A stretch of 64,000 bases of DNA from Imbricaverruca yamaguchii (Eukaryota > Arthropoda > Thecostraca > Neoverrucidae), in contig JAOTOL010001375.1 in assembly GCA_034440575.1 (NCBI GenBank), forward strand, positions 163,501 to 227,500, written 5' to 3'. Under the pieces are notes generated by a model that was not told the origin of the DNA, searched no databases, and was given only the letters and a program-made list of their open reading frames with translations. Every line of letters begins with the position of its first letter. Positions within the stretch are counted from its first letter, which is position 1. A program made the position numbers and the translations under genes. Of the stretch, positions 1 to 11,315 are shown in pieces.

Positions 1-734
1 TCCCGCGTCTAGGAAGTGTAACTTCGGTGAGCCCACACAAACTCCATGAATACCCTGATGTTGCTGAGTGAAGCTGGCGCTCTGCCATTTTAAGGTCAGT
101 CAGCTGACCACGGACACAATTGAGCTGAGCGTCTGCTGCATCCGTCATCCACACCCGATCCTTTTCGAAGTTTGAAGTGGCTTGACACTTGACTCATTGC
201 GGGATAATGGAGTGACCTGTATCCGATGCGACGATACTCATGCACGACAGGCAGTGTCCATTAGACGCTGGCACTCTTTCCAGCACCTTCGAACCCCCAC
301 TCTGCTCGAGAAGCAGAAGAAATGGGAGCTGGGATTGGTTTCAAATACATCGTAAACCCTATTGAACCCTTGCTTGAATGTTTCTTGAGTCTTCAGCATG
401 CCCAAAATTCAGCCGGACATGACAATAAGACATGAGCGTTTTGCGTGGCGAATGCTGGCTATCGCTAGAAGTGCCTATTAAAAAGGAACACGGTACCCCA
501 TAATACCCTACTCAACACGTGAACATACGGATATACATATAGTTCTGGATATAGGCTGGACGTGTGCACAACCATAGTTTTGATGTATATATGATGTATG
601 GAATGACGTCTGCGGTATCAGTATCGAGCGGCAGCATGCCAGAGTTCCAAAACATTGATCACGAACGTATGGTTACGAACAATAATGGTGATAGGCTTTA
701 CGACGCGCCGACTGTTCCGTGTCATATAGAATCG
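1..734. other. single-copy sequence, no gene seen
   Basis: No long open frame, repeat or RNA signature was found. The base composition is mixed. The only open frame reaching in from the right runs into the CT microsatellite and is low-complexity. Confidence 0.6.
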
Positions 735-753
735 CCACTCTCTTTCTCTCTCT

Positions 754-795
<42 letters not shown>
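735..795. repeat. (CT)n microsatellite
   Basis: An almost uninterrupted CT dinucleotide tract of about 60 bases. The first part is slightly impure (CTTT, CCCC interruptions) and the last 40 bases are pure. Confidence 0.97.
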
Positions 796-798
<3 letters not shown>

Positions 799-814
799 TT
801 CTCGCCGATTGGTC

Positions 815-915
815 GCCAGCGAAGAGTGGGACAGGTGGAAGGACGGAGGAACAGGTGGGACTGGAACCCACAACCTTTCGGTTGGAAGACGGCCACCTTG
901 TCCTCCAGACTACTC
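815..915 (-). mobile_element. possible tRNA-derived SINE fragment
   Basis: Read on the minus strand, a T-arm-like hairpin GTGGG-TTCCAGT-CCCAC (855-871) has a 5-bp stem and 7-base loop. It is immediately preceded by a 5-bp CAACC/GGTTG hairpin (871-884) that resembles the long variable arm of tRNA-Leu or tRNA-Ser. The acceptor stem does not pair, so this is not a functional tRNA. A tRNA-derived SINE or tRNA pseudogene is the simplest reading. It abuts the CT tract. Confidence 0.3.
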
Positions 916-1504
916 ACCTCCATTTAACATTGAAGAATAATTGCAGAACATTCTGTGCAATATCTTTGCGGTCAACGTCAAAGTGTCATTCCTAATGGCG
1001 TTGCCAATGGGAGCACAGCGATCCGCTGTTCCACTGATTCCATTGCCCCTGGGTGTGAATCGCGTGTGTTTTATACCTCTAGGTGCGTATGATCTTGATG
1101 CAGCTACAAAAGATTTCAACGATTTGCAATGGAAAATTTGCGATGCTATTCTACGACATTCGAAAGTGGTGCAACGAAACACGAACACCCGCATGGTGGT
1201 CTAGCGGTCCATGTGGAAGTGAAAGATCAGGGCAGCCGGCGAGAGGAGGGAAGACGACGTGAGGAGGGAAGACGTCCGGCCCGTGGTGGGGCCCGTGGTC
1301 GACGGGAAGAGGGTTGGACAACAGAGCAGCAGAGTGTTGGGAGCTGGACAGGCGCGTGCCGTGTCGATCCGGGTACCTGCATCCGGCCGAGATACGGGCG
1401 CCGGCTGCCGGCGCTGTGTTTACCAGCTCAGTGGCCGCCGGCATCTCGATCTCTCCCGGCGCCGCCCGGCTGGTCGTCGGTGTGGAGTCCCGCTGAGGGG
1501 CACG
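916..1504. other. single-copy sequence, GC-rich from 1200
   Basis: No gene is recognised. From about 1200 the sequence becomes GC-rich with short direct duplications of a GAGGAGGGAAGACG motif, and it leads directly into the 22-bp array. Overlapping open frames on both strands are low-complexity and do not look like a known family. Confidence 0.55.
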
Positions 1505-2420
1505 CGCTGTCGCTGGGTTCGCAGTCTGTCGCTGGGGGTTCAGCAGTTGTGCTGGGGGTTCAGCAGTCTGTCGCTGGGGGTTCACAGTTGCGCTGGGGTT
1601 AGCGTTGTTGGGAGTCAGTTGTTGAGGGTTTTGGTTGTGCTGAGGGTTGAGTCTGTGTGGGGGTTCAGCAGTCTGTTGGTGGTGTCGGGGGGTGTGTGGT
1701 GAGTCCGCAGTCTGTCCTGGGGGTTTAGAGTCTGTTGGTGGGGAGGCCAGTCTGTCGCTGAGGGTTCAGCAGTCTGTCGCTGGGGTTAGGTCTGGTGGGG
1801 TTCAGCATTTTTTGTCGCAGTCTGTCGCTGGGGGTTCGCAGTCTGTCGCTAGTTAAGTTTTGGTGGTAGTCCGTCTGGCTGGTTGTTGGGGTTCAGAGTC
1901 TGTTGGTGGGGAGGCCAGTCTGTCGCTGAGGGTTCAGAAGTCTGTCGCTGAGGGTTCAGCAGTCTGTCGCTGAGGGTTCAGCAGTTTGTTGGTGGTGAGT
2001 CCGCAGTCTGTCGCTGAGGGTTCAGCAGTCTGTCGCTGGGGGTTCAGCAGTCTATTGGTGGGGAGTCCGCAGTCTGTCTCTGGGGGTACAGAGTCTGTTG
2101 GTGAGGAGGCCAGTCTGTCGCTGAGGGTTCAGCAGTCTGTCGCTGGGGGTTCAGCAGTCTGTCGCTGGGGGTTCAGCAGTCTGTCGCTGGGGGTTCAGCA
2201 GTCTATTGGTGGGGAGTCCGCAGTCTGTCTCTGGGGGTTCAAAGTCTGTTGGTGGGGAGGCCAGTCTGTCGCTGAGGGTTCAGCAGTCTGTCGCTGGGGG
2301 TTCAGTAGTTTGTCGCTGGGGGTTCAGAAGTCTGTTGGTGGGGAGGGCAGTCTGTCGCTGGAGATGCCGTGGTTCATCCCTGAGGACAGGCTGCAGTCTG
2401 TCTCCGGAGAGGTGGCAGTC
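1505..2420. repeat. 22-bp minisatellite with higher-order structure
   Basis: The basic unit carries GTTCAGCAG followed by TCTGTCGCTGGGG, 22 bp. Runs of perfect 22-mers are visible near 2130-2200. Blocks beginning TCTGTTGGTGGGGAGG recur at 1731, 1899, 2094, 2245 and 2331 and divide the array into irregular higher-order segments. Open frames across it (SLSLGVQQ-like) are products of the repeat. Confidence 0.95.
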
Positions 2421-3461
2421 TATCTCTGGGGGAGGGGTGACGACCGTAGCTGGGGAACACAGAGATCGGCACGACATGGAATATAGAAACTCACGTGGCT
2501 GGACGGAGACATGCGTGGGGAAGTGCAGATGCAGGCCTTTGACAGTGCGGATGCAGGAGTGGAGAAGTGCAGGGGAAAGCGTGAGAAGGAGCAGAGGCAG
2601 CCGTTGGACAGGATAGAGCCCGACACCGGCCAGCGCATGCGGGAATGTAACGGCTGACTGGGGGTCGCTGGCAGTCTGATGTGCTGGTACCCATCCAAAC
2701 ACTGGTGGCATTGAGTCCAATGACAACTCATCCACGGTTCCCATCACCAACTATAAAAAAACGCGCTGTAGCTGCTGTGGCTGTTTGCTGCGAGCCGAAT
2801 TGAAAACATGTCGTTGGCCTGCCAGTGACACCTGTGAGCATGCTTTAATATGCTTGATGTTAATAAAATGCAGGACAGATTCGCGCGAGTAGCCTTCCTC
2901 GTTCGGCATCGTCAGGTTCGACTGGCAAGCATCTCTGGGAATCGATCGGCGACACTTTACTTCTGTAGATCATCAGCGCCAGACTGCTCCACCCGTGACC
3001 AGTGTGCTCGACAAGCGACACACACACGGACGCAGGCACCGTATGTGTGCTGCTTCCGGCTGGATATTGGGCTGGACGACCTAGGGACGGACGACGCACT
3101 TGGAGCGTGAGGGGGCGGGGGACCGCGCGCCTGGCCACGATCGGCCATCAAACACAGCTGCCCCGCTTATGGTTCAGATCTGGTCACGACGACCAATCTA
3201 AATCACAGGGTGGCGCGCCTCTGCCGACTCGACCAGACCTGTCGGCGCCAGCCGGTGCGACCCCCCCCATACGGCGGGGGAGGGGTAGGGGGGGAGGGAG
3301 GTCGGCGCGGAGGTCGGCTGCCGTCGCCGCTGGGAGCGCCGTCTGGCGCGCAGGCGGGCCATGTGGCTCACGTCTGCCGCCGACCGCCTGGCATGGCTCA
3401 AACCCGGCAGTGGCGCCGCCGCCGGCCGCCGGCCGCCCATCTGGCCCATGTCGGCCGGCGG
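2421..3461. other. single-copy sequence; GC-rich right half
   Basis: No gene is recognised. Positions 3240-3460 are very GC-rich, with a G-run segment (3274-3302) and a CGCCGCCGGCC-rich stretch just before the 12-bp array. Open frames here continue into that array and are not supported as coding. Confidence 0.55.
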
Positions 3462-3762
3462 CGTGTCTGCTGACGTGTCTGCCGACGTGTCTGCTGACGT
3501 GTCTGCTGACGTGTCTGCTGACGTGTCTGCTGACGTGTCTGCTGACGTGTCTGTCGATGTGTCCGCTGACGTGTCTGCTGACGTGTCTGCTCCCGTGTCT
3601 GCTGACGTGTCTGCTGCCGTGTCTGCTGACGTGTATGCCGATGTGTCTGCTGACGTGTCTGCTGACGTGTCTGCCGACGTGTCTGCTGACGTGTCTGCTG
3701 ACGTGTCTGCTGACGTGTCTGTCGATGTGTCTGCTGACGTGTCTGCCGACGTGTCTGCCGCA
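3462..3762. repeat. 12-bp minisatellite
   Basis: About 25 tandem copies of GTGTCTGCTGAC with scattered substitutions (CTGTCGAT, CTGCCGAC, CTGCTCCC). The unit length is a multiple of three, so several frames stay open and translate as ADVS, CLLT or DTSA repeats. Those frames are artefacts of the unit length. Confidence 0.96.
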
Positions 3763-4107
3763 GACACCGGCCCGGCTCTCTGCCACACTCGGCAGACATC
3801 GTGTCCGGCTGTCTGTCGCAACATACGGCGGTGGTGTGTGGTGAGCGGTGATCTCTCGCCAGCTGATGACTGTGGCAGTATGGAGTATTTGGAAGTCATC
3901 CCGGACCTGGGCATAAGCTGGCGAACATGGTCATAGAAACCAGGGCAGACAAACAGATGGGTAGTTCCTCTTCTGTCCTATCCCCTTCCCCAACTTTGGA
4001 CGAGCTTAGCATTGACGCATGGGCGTCGCACGGAAAGAACCAGCTTCAATTTGGCTCTGACTTTCCCCAGCCTTCTGTACAGTTCCTCTGCCGACGAGAC
4101 ACGCTGC
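3763..4107. other. short single-copy spacer
   Basis: Nothing recognisable. It separates the 12-bp and 46-bp arrays. Confidence 0.5.
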
Positions 4108-5150
4108 CATGGTGTCTGACAGATAACTGTCACGATATCTGGCAGATAACTGTCACGATGTCTGGTAGACAACCATCACGATGACTGACATGCAACTGCC
4201 CGGACAGATAACCGCCACGATGTCTGACATGTAACTTCCTCGGTATCGGACAGATAACCGCCACGATGTCTGACATGTAACTGCCTCGGTATCGGACAGA
4301 TAACCGCCACGATGTCTGACATGTAACTGCCTCGGTATCGGACAGATAACCGCCACGATGTCTGATATGTAACTTCCTCGGTATCGGACAGATAACCGCC
4401 ACGATGTCTGACATGCAACTGCCTCGGTATCGGACAGATAACCGCCACGATGTCTGACATGCAACTGCCTCGGTATCGGACAGATAACCGCCACGATGTC
4501 TGACATGCAACTGCCTCGGTATCGGACAGATAACCGCCACGATGTCTGACATGCAACTGCCTCGGTATCGGACAGATAACTGACACGATGTCTGACATGC
4601 AACTGCCTCGGTATCGGACAGATAACCGCCACGATGTCTGACATGCAACTGCCTCGGTATCGGACAGATAACCGGCACGATGTCTGACATGCAACTGCCT
4701 CGGTATCGGACAGATAACCGCCACGATGTCTGACATGCAACTGCCTCGGTATCGGACAGATAACCGCCACGATGTCTGACATGCAACTGCCTCGGTATCG
4801 GACAGATAACCGCCACGATGTCTGACATGCAACTGCCTCGGTATCGGACAGATAACTGACACGATGTCTGACATGCAACTGCCTCGGTATCGGACAGATA
4901 ACCGCCACGATGTCTGACATGCAACTGCCTCGGTATCGGACAGATAACCGCCACGATGTCTGACATGCAACTGCCTCGGTATCGGACAGATAACCGCCAC
5001 GATGTCTGACATGCAACTGCCTCGGTATCGGACAGATAACCGCCACGATGTCTGACATGCAACTGCCTCGGTATCGGACAGATAACCGCCACGATGTCTG
5101 ACATGCAACTGTTACGGTGCGTGACAGACACCCGTCATGGTTTCTGACAG
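4108..5150. repeat. 46-bp minisatellite, a dimer of 23-bp monomers
   Basis: About 20 nearly identical 46-bp units span roughly 4200-5108. Each unit is two related 23-mers, one beginning TCTGACATGCAACTGCC and one beginning TCGGACAGATAACCGCC. At the left edge (4108-4195) diverged 23-bp monomers are seen singly, and at the right edge (5099-5150) units decay again. The unit length leaves remainder 1 on division by 3, and no stop occurs on the minus strand, so all three minus frames stay open for 300 or more codons. Confidence 0.97.
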
Positions 5151-5523
5151 TCAATGCACCTGCATGCGACCACAACCCAAGGGTGGATGCCACATCGTAG
5201 CTTGCCGACCCAACACGCTACCGGTGGACTCGAATCTCCGGCGTTGCTTCAAAACGTCCGCATCTAAAACTTGGCAGACGGCAGTGTGACCTGCGTGGGT
5301 GCCGGCAGCGAGAACTTGACCCCTAGAATGTCGTGACATCTGACCGGGCAGCGAACGGCGGCGTGGCTTTGTGCACATGGGGCGTCACTTCCGGTGATGG
5401 ACGGAAGTGACGCCCCGCGTGGTTCCTCCCGCCCTGGCGGATCTCTCAGTGCTGCGTTTCACCCTCGTCTTGTATCACCATGTGGTTCTCGTCTTTGTTG
5501 GGCCTCACCACTTTGTGTCTCAA
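5151..5523. other. short single-copy spacer
   Basis: Mixed sequence with no gene or repeat seen. Confidence 0.5.
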
Positions 5524-5567
5524 TATCTGGGAAGTTGCAAGGAACCACTCTATAACTGCATGGAAGT
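5524..5567. repeat. 44-bp direct duplication, left copy
   Basis: This block begins TATCTGGGAAGTTGCAAGG and ends GCATGGAAGT. It is repeated without a mismatch at 5772-5815, on the far side of most of the 41-bp array. Confidence 0.95.
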
Positions 5568-5930
5568 AAGGGTCCCTGTGCTCCTTCCATGGTTCCGAGG
5601 TTCATAGTAAGGGTCCCTGTACTCCTTCCATGTTTTCGATGTCCATACTAAGGGCCCCTGTGTTCATTCCACGGTTCCGGTGGCCATACTAAGGGTTCCT
5701 GTGCTCCTTCCACGGTTCCGGTGTTCATACTAAGGGTTCGTGTGTTCGTGCCATGGCTCTGGTGCCTATACTATCTGGGAAGTTGCAAGGAACCACTCTA
5801 TAACTGCATGGAAGTGAACATTGTGCCTTTGATGCGTATAGACATAATCAAGTCTCTGGTGCCCATACTAAGGATACCTGTGATTGTGTCATGGGCCCAG
5901 TTTCCATACTAAGGGCACAGTGTTCGTACC
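5568..5930. repeat. 41-bp degenerate minisatellite
   Basis: Units follow the pattern ACTAAGGGTTCCTGTGCTCC, a TTCCAYGGTTCCGG core, then TTCAT, 41 bp each. About seven copies are present with 10-25% divergence. The array is interrupted by the second 44-bp block at 5772-5815. Confidence 0.9.
5772..5815. repeat. 44-bp direct duplication, right copy
   Basis: Identical to 5524-5567. It lies inside the 41-bp array and splits it. Confidence 0.95.
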
Positions 5931-5935
5931 ATTGA

Positions 5936-6500
5936 CCCAGTGCCAGTGTCAGTGTCAGGCGTCAGGCAATGTGGCAGCCTATGCCGGGAGCCCAGCGTCA
6001 GTGTCAGCGTCAAGCGTCAGTGTCAGCGTCAAGCGTCAGGCAATGTGGCAGCCTATGCCGGGAGCCCAGCGTCAGTGTCAGCGTCAAGCGTTAGGCAATG
6101 TGGCAGCCTATGCCGGGAGCCCAGCGTCAGTGTCAGCGTCAAGCGTCAGGCAATGTGGCAGCCTATGCCGGGAGCCCAGCGTCAGTGTCAGCGTCAAGCG
6201 TCAGGCAATGTGGCAGCCTATGCCGGGAGCCCAGCGTCAGTGTCAGCGTCAAGCGTCAGGCAATGTGGCAGCCTATGCCGGGAGCCCAGCGTCAGTGTCA
6301 GCGTCAAGCGTCAGGCAATGTGGCAGCCTATGCCGGGAGCCCAGCGTCAGTGTCAGCGTCAAGCGTCAGGCAATGTGGCAGCCTATGCCGGGAGCCCAGC
6401 GTCAGTGTCAGCGTCAAGCGTTAGGCAATGTGGCAGCCTATGCCGGGAGCCCAGCGTCAGTGTCAGCGTCAAGCGTCAGGCAATGTGGCAGCCCATCTCC
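5936..6500. repeat. 55-bp minisatellite
   Basis: About ten almost identical units contain GTCAGTGTCAGCGTCAAGCG, AGGCAATGTGGCAGCC and TATGCCGGGAGCCCAGC. The first unit has an internal repeat of the GTCAGTGTCAGCGTCAAGC part. A G-to-T change in the AGCGTTAGG variant appears in two units. Plus-strand frames are open throughout because the unit contains no stop. Confidence 0.97.
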
Positions 6501-7340
6501 GGGAGCGCCGCGCCATGGGTCTGAAAAGGCGTGTGGAGGCCTGTCGGACAATACGTGGGCCCGCGGTGTTTGTGTTATCAGTCTGGTGCCTGTGTCAGGG
6601 GCCCACTGTCCGTACCAGGGATCTGGCGTTCATGCCAAAGGCCAAATGTCACTGCTAGAGATTGGGCTTCAGGAGTCTGGTATCCATACTAGGAGTGCAG
6701 TGTATCCAGTTGTCAGTTGTATGATATCCGAGTCAGGTGTCCGGTGTGGCAACATGGGTCCCGGAATGTCGTGTTAGAATGCCGTTTGTATTGGATCCGA
6801 GCTCTAACTGGACTTCCGGGTCCGCCAGTCATCAGAAAGCGACCTTTTGTTTTCCTGGATGAATCTCCCTGCACAAGGAAGAAAATCAGGGGCAATGCTC
6901 TCGCTTCTCACCGTATATAGTTTATTTTTTATCCAATCTTGGCTGGGTGGTGGCGGATCAAATTCCCCCTCCCCATAATCGTGCTACTGCCCTTCCCTCA
7001 TCACCGGACACGCCAGACAGAACCTGGCATAGCACAAGCATGCACACGTGCCTTAGTGTAGCTCAAAGGCAAATATAAAAAGACCCATCTGTGGTGTTCT
7101 CATCGTTCTAAAACACAGCACGCCCACACAAACGGCAGGCATGTCCAGTGTCCGTCATCCCGGTCTCGATACACGACATTCGTCACACTGAGCGTCGGGC
7201 GAAAAACAATCACGTGCAATTTGTAGGGGGCGGTGCACATGTATGCTCGGACCTGGCCATTCGTTGCATGTCAGTTCTTTGTTGGCCGCCGGTCGGCTAG
7301 TGGTGGCGCGAAATAACAGGTCGGCCAGTGTGCAGCAGAC
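6501..7340. other. single-copy sequence
   Basis: No gene is recognised. Positions 6550-6720 contain degenerate continuations of repeat-like text (GTCTGG, GGGCCCA motifs). The rest is mixed. Confidence 0.5.
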
Positions 7341-7357
7341 GTGCGCCAGTGGCGGCC

Positions 7358-7402
7358 AGCCGCCGCAGCTGCCGCAGCTGCCGCAGCCGCCGGCTGCCAG
7401 CG
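7358..7402. repeat. GC-rich CAGCTGCCG short repeat
   Basis: Several copies of the 9-mer CAGCTGCCG and related CAGCCGCCG lie head to tail. They encode PQLPQLPQ in one frame, with no other sign of a gene. Confidence 0.8.
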
Positions 7403-7734
7403 GCGGCCCGCCCGGCCAGGTCGCTCCGTCTGCTCGGCACATGTTCAACAACTGCCTCGGCTGTTTGCACGATTTGCACACTGAACTGGCACATACGCAG
7501 CAGCCAGGCGGCCAACGTTTCTGCTCTTCGCGCCGCGAGTGTATCCTCACGTCTTGTGTCCGGTGTCTGTTGACGCCCGGCCATCAGACGCTGATGGCTG
7601 TTGCCACTCGTGGCTGGTAACTCTCAACGGCCGGTGGCCGGTAACTGTCAGCTGGTAACTCGGCTGCTGGCGACTGGTAAAGCACCACTGCGGTACGTGG
7701 CCGGGGGAGTCTCAACGCCTCCAAATATAATTTG

Positions 7735-8010
7735 GAGGACGCCCGTCCTGCCCTGCGGTGGCCGGCGGTCCTCTGACGGGCTGGTCAGTGTCAGGCGACA
7801 GCTGCCCTGTCCATTCCGTCCTGCCTTGCCCACTCCGTCCTGCCCTGCGGCTGGTCAATGCCAGGCGGCAGTCGCCCTGCCCACTCCCTTCTGCCCCATC
7901 CACTCCGTTCTGCCCTGCGGTGGCCTCCTCTGACGGACTGACCAGTGTCAGGCGGCAGCCGCCCTGTCCACTCCGTCCTGCCCTGCGGCCCGCCTTCACC
8001 GAGTCCTGGC
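7735..8010. repeat. degenerate 71-87-bp repeat
   Basis: Three diverged copies are anchored by CTGRYCARTGYCAGGCGRC near 7780, 7851 and 7938, each followed by CTGCCCTGYCCACTCCGTCC-like text. Confidence 0.75.
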
Positions 8011-8159
8011 TGGCAACTTCCACCGCTCCGGATCCGCCCCTCTGGACTGGTCCCCCAGGATCCGCCCCTCCTGATCCATCCCCCTGGGCACTGCTGTCGC
8101 ACCTCTCCCGGCATGCTAGTCGCTCAGGTGGCAGCGCTGTGCTGTTAGAAACGGTTGCA

Positions 8160-9070
8160 GCTGGGCTGGGACCGTCCTACAGCCACCTCAGGATCGGCGA
8201 GTTAGCTTGGCTGGTACCGTCCTACAGCCACCTCAGTATCGGCGCCTCAGCTGTGCTGGTACCGTCCTACAGCCACCTCAGTATCGGCGCCTCAGCTGAG
8301 CTGCGACTGTCCTACGGCCACCTCAGTATCGGCGCCTCAGCTGAGGCTGGTACCGTCCTACAGCCACCTCAGTATCTGCGCCTCAGCTGAGCTGGGACTG
8401 TCCTACGGCCACCTCAGTATCGGCGCCTCAGCTGAGGCTGGTACCGTCCTACAGCCACCTCAGTATCTAGCTTGGCTGGGATCGTCCTACAGCCACCTCA
8501 GTATGGAGCTGACCTAGGACCGTCCTACAGCCACCTGAGCTTGGCTGGGACCGTCCTACAGCCACCTCAGTATCGGCGCCTCAGCTGAGGCTGGTACCGT
8601 CCTACAGCCACCTCAGTATCGGCGCCTCAGCTGAGGCTGGTACCGTCCTACAGCCACCTCAGTATCGGCGCCTCAGCTGAGGCTGGGACCGTCCTACAGC
8701 CACCTCAGTATCTAGCTTGGCTGGGACCGTCCTACAGCCACCTGAGTATGGAGCTGGCCTAGGACCGTCCTACAGCCACCTCAGTATCGAGCTGGCCTAG
8801 GACCTTCTTACAGCCACCTCAGTATCGAGTTTGACTGGGACCGTTCTACAGCCACCTCAGTATCGAGGTTGGCTAGGACCATCCTACAGTCACCACAGTA
8901 TCGAGCTTGGCTAGGACCGTCCTACATTCACCACAGTATCGAGCTTGGCTAGGACCGTCCTACAGCCACCTCAGTATCGAGCTTGGCTAGGACCGTCCTA
9001 CAGCCACCTCAGTATCGAGCTTGGCTAGGGCCGTCCTACAGCCACCTCAGTATCGGCGCCTGGGCTGGGT
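8160..9070. repeat. minisatellite with 46-bp and 38-bp domains
   Basis: All units share the core ACCGTCCTACAGCCACC then TCAGTATCG. In the left half (8160-8720) a GGCGCCTCAGCTGAGGCTGG extension gives a 46-bp period, for example core starts at 8596 and 8642. In the right half a shorter AGCTTGGCTAGG link gives 38 bp, for example 8954 and 8992. The two domains look like successive expansions of one core. Confidence 0.95.
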
Positions 9071-9274
9071 TGGGACCACGGCTCGCCCGTCGCCCAGGCC
9101 ATGCGCCGGCCGATGAGTCACTGGAGCCGTTGGTGTTGGTGTGTCGACACGAGGTGAGCAGCAGACGCCAGGTGCGGCGAGACATGTGCCCGCCACAGAC
9201 GCGCCAGCCGGCACCACCCAGATGACTGCTGCTGGCGCCACGATAGGTCGCTGCCCGCCAATGACCGCGCCTCG

Positions 9275-10175
9275 TGTGTGGATCCCGCCACTGGCCGATC
9301 GACAGGGGAGGAGTGGATCCCGCCACTGACCGATCGACAGGAGAGGAGTGGATCCCGCCACTGACCGATCGACAAGGGAAGAGTGGATCCCGCCACTGGC
9401 CGATCGACAGGGGAGGAGTGGATCCCGCCACTGGCCGATCGACAGGGGAGGAGTGGATCCCGCCACTGGCCGATCGACAGGAGAGGAGTAGATCCCGCCA
9501 CTGGCCGAACGACAGGAGAGGAGTGGATCCCGCCACTGGCCGATCGACAGGAGAGTGGATCCGGCCATTGGGCGATCGACAGGAGATGAGTGGATCCTGC
9601 CACTGGCCGATCGACAGGAGATGAGTGGATCCTGCCACTGACCGATCGACAGGAGATGAGTGGATCCTGCCACTGGCCGATCGACAGGAGAGGAGTGGAT
9701 CCTGCCACTGGCCGATCGACAGGAGATGAGTGGATCCTGCCACTGGCCGATCGACAGGAGATGAGTGGATCCTGCCACTGGCCGATCGACAGGAGAGGAC
9801 TGGATCCTGCCACTGACCGATCGACAGAAGAGTGGATCCCGCTACTGGCCGATCGACAGAAGAGTGGATCCTGCCACTGACCGATCGACAGAAGAGTGGA
9901 TCCCGCCACTGGCCGATCGACAGGAGAGGAGTGGATTTCGCCACTGGCCGATCGACAGGAGAGGAGTGGATTTCGCCACTGGCCGATCGACAGGAGAGGA
10001 GTGGATTTCGCCACTGGCCGATCGACAGGAGAGGAGTGGATTTCGCCACTGGCCGATCGACAGGAGAGGAGTGGATCCTGCCACTGGCCGATCGACAGGA
10101 GAGGAGTGGATTTCGCCACTGGCCGATCGACAGGAGAGGAGTGGATTTCGCCACTGGCCGATCGACAGGAGAGGA
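9275..10175. repeat. 36-bp minisatellite
   Basis: About 25 copies consist of GTGGATCCCGCCACTGGCC, then GATCGACAGG, then AGAGGA. Variant blocks are clustered: CCCGCC on the left, CCTGCC in the middle, a shortened GAAGAGTGG form near 9825-9900, and TTTCGCC on the right. The unit is 12 codons, so frames on both strands are open for up to 385 codons without being genes. Confidence 0.97.
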
Positions 10176-10445
10176 TTGCTCCCTACTCTTCATTCCAAAG
10201 GCTAATGATGTATTGTTGAAGTGGCATACGTTAGAAGATTTCTTTCGGGTAGTTATGTATGTCTAATTTATTTAACAAAAAAGTTATCCCTGAACAATTA
10301 ATTTGCTATCTCTAATAACCCTGATACTAAGGTTTGCATCACGACGAAAGGCGGGGTTTTCATTTTCATTTGACCCGACCAAACCTTTCGAAAACTAGTC
10401 TCTGGGTGGGCCGGTAATCACGCGTGATAGCCTCTCCGCTGTCGT

Positions 10446-11315
10446 TGGTCGCCCTGGTGCGTGGTCGCTGCCGTTGGTCACCCTAGTGCAGCGGTCGCTG
10501 CCGTTGGTCGCCCTGGTGCAGTGGTCGCTGCCGTGTGTAGCCCTAGGTCAGCGGTCGCTGCCGTGGGTCGCCCTAGTGCAGCGGTCGCTGCCGTTGGTCG
10601 CCCTGGTGCAGTGGTCGCTGCCGTGTGTAGCCCTAGGTCAGCGGTCGCTGCCGTGGGTCGCCCTGGTACAGCGGTCGCTGCCGTTGGTCGCCCTGGTACA
10701 GTGGTCGCTGCCGTGTGTAGCCCTCGGTCAGCCGTCGCTGCCGTGTGTAGCCCTAGGTCAGCGGTCGCTGCCGTGGGTCGCCCTCGGTCAGCGGTCGCTG
10801 CCGTGGGTCGCCCTGGTGCGTGGTCGCTGCCGTGGGTCGCTCTGGTGCAGTGGTCGCTGCCGTGTGTAGCCCTAGGTCAGCGGTCGCTGCCGTGTGTAGC
10901 CCTCGGTCAGCCGTCGCTGCCGTGGGTCGCCCTGGTACAGTGGTCGCTGCCGTGTGTAGCCCTAGTGCAGCGGTCGCTGACGTGGGTCGCCCTAGTTCAG
11001 CGGTTGCTGCCGTGGGTCGCCCTGGTGCGTGGTCGCTGCCGTGGGTCGCTCTGGTGCAGTGGTCGCTGCCGTGTGTAGCCCTAGTGCAGCGGTCGCTGCC
11101 GTGGGTCGCTCTGATGCAGTGGTCGCTGCCGTGTGTAGCCCTAGTGCAGCGGTCGCTGCCGTGGGTCGCCCTAGTTCAGCGTTGCTGCCGTTGGTCACCC
11201 TAGTTCAGCGGTCGCTGCCGTGTGTAGCCCTAGTTCAGCGGTTGCTGCCGTGGGTCACCCTAGTTCAGTGGTCGCTGCCGTGTGTAGCCCTAGTTCAGCG
11301 GTCGCTGCCGAGTGG
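10446..11315. repeat. 30-bp minisatellite with 90-bp higher-order repeat
   Basis: About 29 copies share the start GTCGCTGCCGT. One subtype continues GGGTCGCCCTGGTGCAG and the other GTGTAGCCCTAGGTCAG. Near 10500-10680 the subtypes alternate in a fixed three-unit order repeated exactly, which gives a 90-bp higher-order unit. Confidence 0.96.

Noticed and set aside
4130..5193. Three minus-strand frames of 310-346 codons
   Set aside because: All three frames of one strand are open over the 46-bp array. Only a stop-free repeat unit explains this; a gene would leave two frames closed.
9036..10266. 385-codon minus and several plus frames
   Set aside because: 36-bp array artefact. The unit is 12 codons and stop-free in several frames.
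8160..11315. CRISPR-like regular spacing
   Set aside because: Units are contiguous with no unique spacers, and the sequence is eukaryotic. These are minisatellites.
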